Part shown: positions 31,591-33,534 of the stretch, piece by piece
How positions within the stretch are numbered: position 1 is the first letter of the stretch
Layout of the letters: each line of letters opens with the position of its first letter
Assembly: GCA_003598975.1 (NCBI GenBank)
Contig: QZIJ01000016.1
Location: 1 to 33,534, forward strand
Reading direction: 5' to 3'
DNA length: 33,534 bases
Source: Anaerolineaceae bacterium
Lineage (GTDB): Bacteria > Chloroflexota > Anaerolineae > Anaerolineales > Villigracilaceae
Made by a program: the position numbers and the translations under genes
The notes under the pieces: generated by a model
The model's database searches: none
The model's input: only the letters and a program-made list of their open reading frames with translations
What the model was told of the DNA's origin: nothing

Positions 31591-33192
31591 TCACTTCGCG
31601 AACTCCCAAAACGCGAGGGCGGATTGTTCGATGGCCGTGACCAGTTTCAGGTCGTTGGTGGGATTTTCCCCAGGGTAGCCGAAGATGAGGATGACGTAGG
31701 CGCGCGAGTCCCATGTCACGATGGCGGCGTCGCCGATGACAAGGCGTCCGTCGGTGATGGTGCCGCGCTTGTTGTAGAATTTTCCATCAGCGGGAAGGAG
31801 CGGACGCAAAACGCCGAGACGTGTGTCGTCGCTGGGAGTGTATTCAGCCATCAAATCAAGGATGATCTGCCGCGCTTGTGGTTGGACAAATTCACCCTGA
31901 TAGAGTCCCGCAAGGAGATGCGCGACCTCGTCTAGGGGCGCGGTGCGGCGGAAGACGTTGACATTGGGCGCGCCCCATTCCGATAGAGTAGCGGTGATGT
32001 CCATACCCGATTGACGGACATATTCCAGCAGGCTCTCTGTGGCCTTCTCGTCCGAGTTGACGAGCATGTCGTGGAGGGCCTGCGAGAGGAGGAATCCGTT
32101 TCCGTGCGATTCGAGGTAGGCAGGAAATTCTTCGGGGGGAATGTTTTTCGCTTCGAGACTTTTGAATAGCAACATCGCGATGGGGACTTTGACCACTGAG
32201 GCGATATGGACCGCGTCCGTGCCGAGACGGTCGTGGACGACGCTCCCCGCCCCGAGGTCCAGGATGACCGAATGCCATTCGCCGCCCGCGTCCGCGAAGA
32301 TGGAGTCCAAATTGTCGGCCAGTTGAATCTCTGCAGAGGAGAAATCCTGCACGGGAGTTTTGAAGCGCCAGATATCGAATCCGCCGTAGCCTGTGAGGCC
32401 GATCCAGTTGTTTTTGGATTCGTCCGTCCACTCGTAGAATTGACCGAGGCCCGGCTGGGCGGGATCGTAGAGCATCACTTCTCGGATGACGTAATAGTAA
32501 TTGGGATAGGGCTGGGTGTTGAGGTTGGTGACGGTGTAGGCGCGGCCCGCCTCGTCCACGCGGGTGACGGTGAGGATGTGCTCGAAGGTGCCGTTATCGC
32601 CCGCGTAGAGGTAGAGGAAATCGCCCGCCTTAAGGGGAAATTGGCTGAAATCAAATTCGCTCGTGGATTGCTTGAAGAAAAAATGCTCGAAGCGGTCTTC
32701 GGGAAATACTTTTAGGAGTAAATCTGCATTTGTGTCGGGACGCATCAGCCAGAAGTCGTGCGGGTCCACGTAGCGGCTGAGGAGGCCTGCGTCGCGCAGT
32801 TGGGAGATGGCGAGCGGCCCGCACATGTTGGAGGGGTCGGGATATATCATGTAGTTGATGCGCTCGGCCATTTGCTGGGCATCCTCCTGCGTGGAGGCGA
32901 GGAAGGTCTGCGCGATCTGGTTAAGGCGGTCTTTTTGGGCGCGGGTCAGGATGTCGGTATCGGGGAGTTCGGTGGATGTGGGCGTTCCAGGTTCCACGTT
33001 CCACGTTTCAAGTGTGGGTGTGGGAGTTTCAAGTTCCACGTGCGGGGTTTCCCCTGCGGGGATGATATCAAGTGTTGGAGTAGCGGATGAAATTGCGGAC
33101 GCGGAAGGAGGGGGAATCGGAGCGCAGGAGGAGAGGAGTAAAACGAAAAACGTAAAACGTAAGATGATGGAGGAAAGTTTGGAGGAGGACAT
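31591..33192 (-). CDS. Lipoprotein: papain-like (C39-type) domain fused to a class A beta-lactamase-fold domain
   Basis: This 533-residue lipoprotein has lipobox LSSC (Cys23) and a Thr/Pro/Glu-rich linker (about 25-80). An N-terminal cysteine-peptidase-like domain follows: NMCGPLAISQL with Cys124, and FEHILTVTRV with His205. The C-terminal serine beta-lactamase/transpeptidase-like domain (about 290-533) has Ser332-x-x-Lys335 in ASVVKVP, an SDE motif (380-382) in place of SDN, and KRG (475-477) in place of KTG. The combination suggests a cell-wall or peptide-processing role outside the cell, not classical beta-lactam resistance. A 56-nt heptamer array (32984-33039) encodes the linker and another (33138-33165) part of the signal peptide. 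A TAAACT -10 lies 6 nt before the ATG. Confidence 0.85.
   Translation of the reverse strand: MSSSKLSSIILRFTFFVLLLSSCAPIPPPSASAISSATPTLDIIPAGETPHVELETPTPTLETWNVEPGTPTSTELPDTDILTRAQKDRLNQIAQTFLASTQEDAQQMAERINYMIYPDPSNMCGPLAISQLRDAGLLSRYVDPHDFWLMRPDTNADLLLKVFPEDRFEHFFFKQSTSEFDFSQFPLKAGDFLYLYAGDNGTFEHILTVTRVDEAGRAYTVTNLNTQPYPNYYYVIREVMLYDPAQPGLGQFYEWTDESKNNWIGLTGYGGFDIWRFKTPVQDFSSAEIQLADNLDSIFADAGGEWHSVILDLGAGSVVHDRLGTDAVHIASVVKVPIAMLLFKSLEAKNIPPEEFPAYLESHGNGFLLSQALHDMLVNSDEKATESLLEYVRQSGMDITATLSEWGAPNVNVFRRTAPLDEVAHLLAGLYQGEFVQPQARQIILDLMAEYTPSDDTRLGVLRPLLPADGKFYNKRGTITDGRLVIGDAAIVTWDSRAYVILIFGYPGENPTNDLKLVTAIEQSALAFWEFAK
32984..33039. repeat. Eight-unit heptamer array encoding a lipoprotein linker
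   Basis: Plus-strand units GTTCCAG, GTTCCAC, GTTCCAC, GTTTCAA, GTGTGGG, TGTGGGA, GTTTCAA and GTTCCAC occur at exact 7-nt spacing. On the coding strand they give residues about 52-69 of the linker (Glu, Thr, Pro and Val-rich). Confidence 0.8.
33138..33165. repeat. Heptamer tract encoding part of a lipoprotein signal peptide
   Basis: Units GTAAAAC, GAAAAAC, GTAAAAC and GTAAGAT occur at 7-nt spacing and encode the ILRFTFFVL core of the signal peptide. The unit family is the same as in the permease gene. Confidence 0.7.
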
Positions 33193-33198
33193 GGGGGG

Positions 33199-33204
33199 AG
33201 TTTA
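33199..33204 (-). promoter_or_regulatory. -10 hexamer for a leaderless fusion-lipoprotein mRNA
   Basis: TAAACT (minus strand) is followed by six C residues and then the ATG at 33192. A GGGACA at 17 nt upstream matches the -35 consensus at four positions. The C6 spacer contains no ribosome-binding site. Confidence 0.5.
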
Positions 33205-33243
33205 ACACGAAGAGAATGATTTGTCCCGCATGAACGGGAGAAC

Positions 33244-33321
33244 AACCGTCCACGAATTTCACACGAATAATCGAATGGACACGCGCCCATATTCGTCATC
33301 GTTCCCCATTCGTGGACGGTT
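33244..33321. repeat. 78-nt element with 14-bp terminal inverted repeats
   Basis: AACCGTCCACGAAT (33244-33257) is exactly complementary to ATTCGTGGACGGTT (33308-33321). The interior has further CGAAT-type repeats. It meets the reverse transcriptase remnant at its 3' end and supplies the last codons and stop of that frame. Confidence 0.65.
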
Positions 33322-33439
33322 TGCGTTCAAAACCCGCCACTTGGGTTTTGCCGCGTTTGCCTTTGCGTGCTTTGTAGTAGGCAATGAGCAGGTTTTCGAA
33401 ACCACATACTTGCGCGTACAGATGTTTGAAAGTTTTCAT
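33296..33439 (-). pseudogene. N-terminal remnant of a reverse transcriptase gene
   Basis: An ATG with an AAAAAGGAG ribosome-binding site opens a 47-codon frame. Its first residues, MKTFKHLYAQVCGFENLLIA followed by YYKARKGKRGK, resemble the N-terminus of bacterial retron/diversity-generating/group II-related reverse transcriptases (FENLxxAxxKARKGKR). The similarity stops where the frame enters a short inverted-repeat element, and no catalytic YxDD region follows before the next gene. It is therefore most likely a stub left by insertion or deletion. A small independent protein is possible but less likely. Confidence 0.6.
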
Positions 33440-33468
33440 AGATTCTCCTTTTTGGAATTTTTTTAAAA

Positions 33469-33486
33469 TCCCGCCTTGCGGCGGGA
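33469..33486 (-). terminator. Hairpin upstream of the reverse transcriptase remnant
   Basis: TCCCGCC and GGCGGGA form a 7-bp GC stem with a 4-nt loop, followed on the minus strand by ATTTT. It could end a transcript entering from beyond the window edge. Confidence 0.5.
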
Positions 33487-33493
33487 GGGCTAC

Positions 33494-33534
33494 GAGCACA
33501 GAGCACAGAACGCAGAAAACAGCAAACAGAAAAC
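33494..33534. repeat. Heptamer array at the right edge
   Basis: Units GAGCACA, GAGCACA, GAACGCA, GAAAACA, GCAAACA and GAAAAC run at 7-nt spacing to the end of the window and may continue beyond it. Confidence 0.75.

Noticed and set aside
33296-33534. A diversity-generating retroelement or retron
   Set aside because: Only the N-terminal stub of a reverse transcriptase is present. No template repeat, variable repeat, accessory gene or msr/msd-like RNA can be supported inside the window.

Overview
The window looks like a chromosomal segment of a Gram-negative-type or monoderm environmental bacterium, most likely Chloroflexota, class Anaerolineae. This is inferred from the mix of families: multi-GAF giant kinases, Thr/Pro-linker lipoproteins, SUMF1 lipoproteins, DUF4342, DUF2085 and an Arf/MglA-like GTPase beside DUF4388. 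The base composition is moderately high GC. No 16S or other phylogenetic marker is present, so this is an inference. Almost all of the sequence is coding; no rRNA, tRNA, CRISPR array or complete prophage is visible.

Layout. (1) 1-2536, plus strand: the 3' part of a D-Ala-D-Ala ligase-like ATP-grasp gene, a DUF2085 membrane protein, a GTCATTGCGA-type palindromic repeat, a DUF4126 membrane protein and a 57-residue one-helix protein, closed by a bidirectional terminator. (2) 7826-2545, minus strand: a complete thiamine salvage operon. It has a promoter, a TPP riboswitch with a terminator abutting the start codon, then thiamine pyrophosphokinase, the thiamine-binding lipoprotein, a fused permease, the ATPase and a translationally coupled DUF402 phosphatase-family gene. 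(3) 22734-7825, minus strand: a co-directional block of about 15 kb behind one strong promoter. It runs DUF4388 protein, small GTPase, alpha/beta hydrolase, V4R-domain protein, left-handed beta-helix protein, cyanobacterial-type acyl-ACP reductase homologue, receiver plus degenerate GGDEF, a 2483-residue sensor kinase with eleven GAF domains, a single-domain receiver, and a second hydrolase that lacks its nucleophile. This is the best candidate for an undescribed system: a GTPase switch and a very large sensor next to enzymes expected to handle acyl chains or fatty aldehydes. (4) 22797-25170: two lipoproteins and a REP-associated tyrosine transposase with four flanking REP hairpins. (5) 25172-28758: ligA and metK; metK is preceded by a SAM-I riboswitch. 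(6) 28765-33534: a SUMF1-domain lipoprotein, a winged-helix regulator, DUF4342, a pyridoxamine-phosphate-oxidase-fold protein, a papain-like/beta-lactamase-fold fusion lipoprotein and the N-terminal stub of a reverse transcriptase.

Two window-wide patterns are not captured by gene calls. First, short tracts with a strict 7-nt (sometimes 8-nt) period recur at about sixteen places. They lie between genes, inside genes (thiN twice, thiB signal peptide, permease twice, thiQ, ligA twice, a lipoprotein linker), inside the P3 stem of the SAM riboswitch and in the promoter of the thiamine operon. They resemble the heptameric STRR repeats of cyanobacteria in form, but the units differ from place to place. 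Several are inverted, so they fold as long hairpins. Second, four genes that begin transcription units have a -10-like hexamer (TATAAT three times, TAAACT once) exactly 6 nt before the ATG and no Shine-Dalgarno sequence. This predicts leaderless mRNAs.

How the parts work together: region 2 imports thiamine and converts it to TPP under TPP feedback. Region 5 makes SAM under SAM feedback. Region 3 probably couples a cytoplasmic or membrane signal (GAF ligands, GTPase state) to lipid or aldehyde chemistry; that link rests on gene context only.
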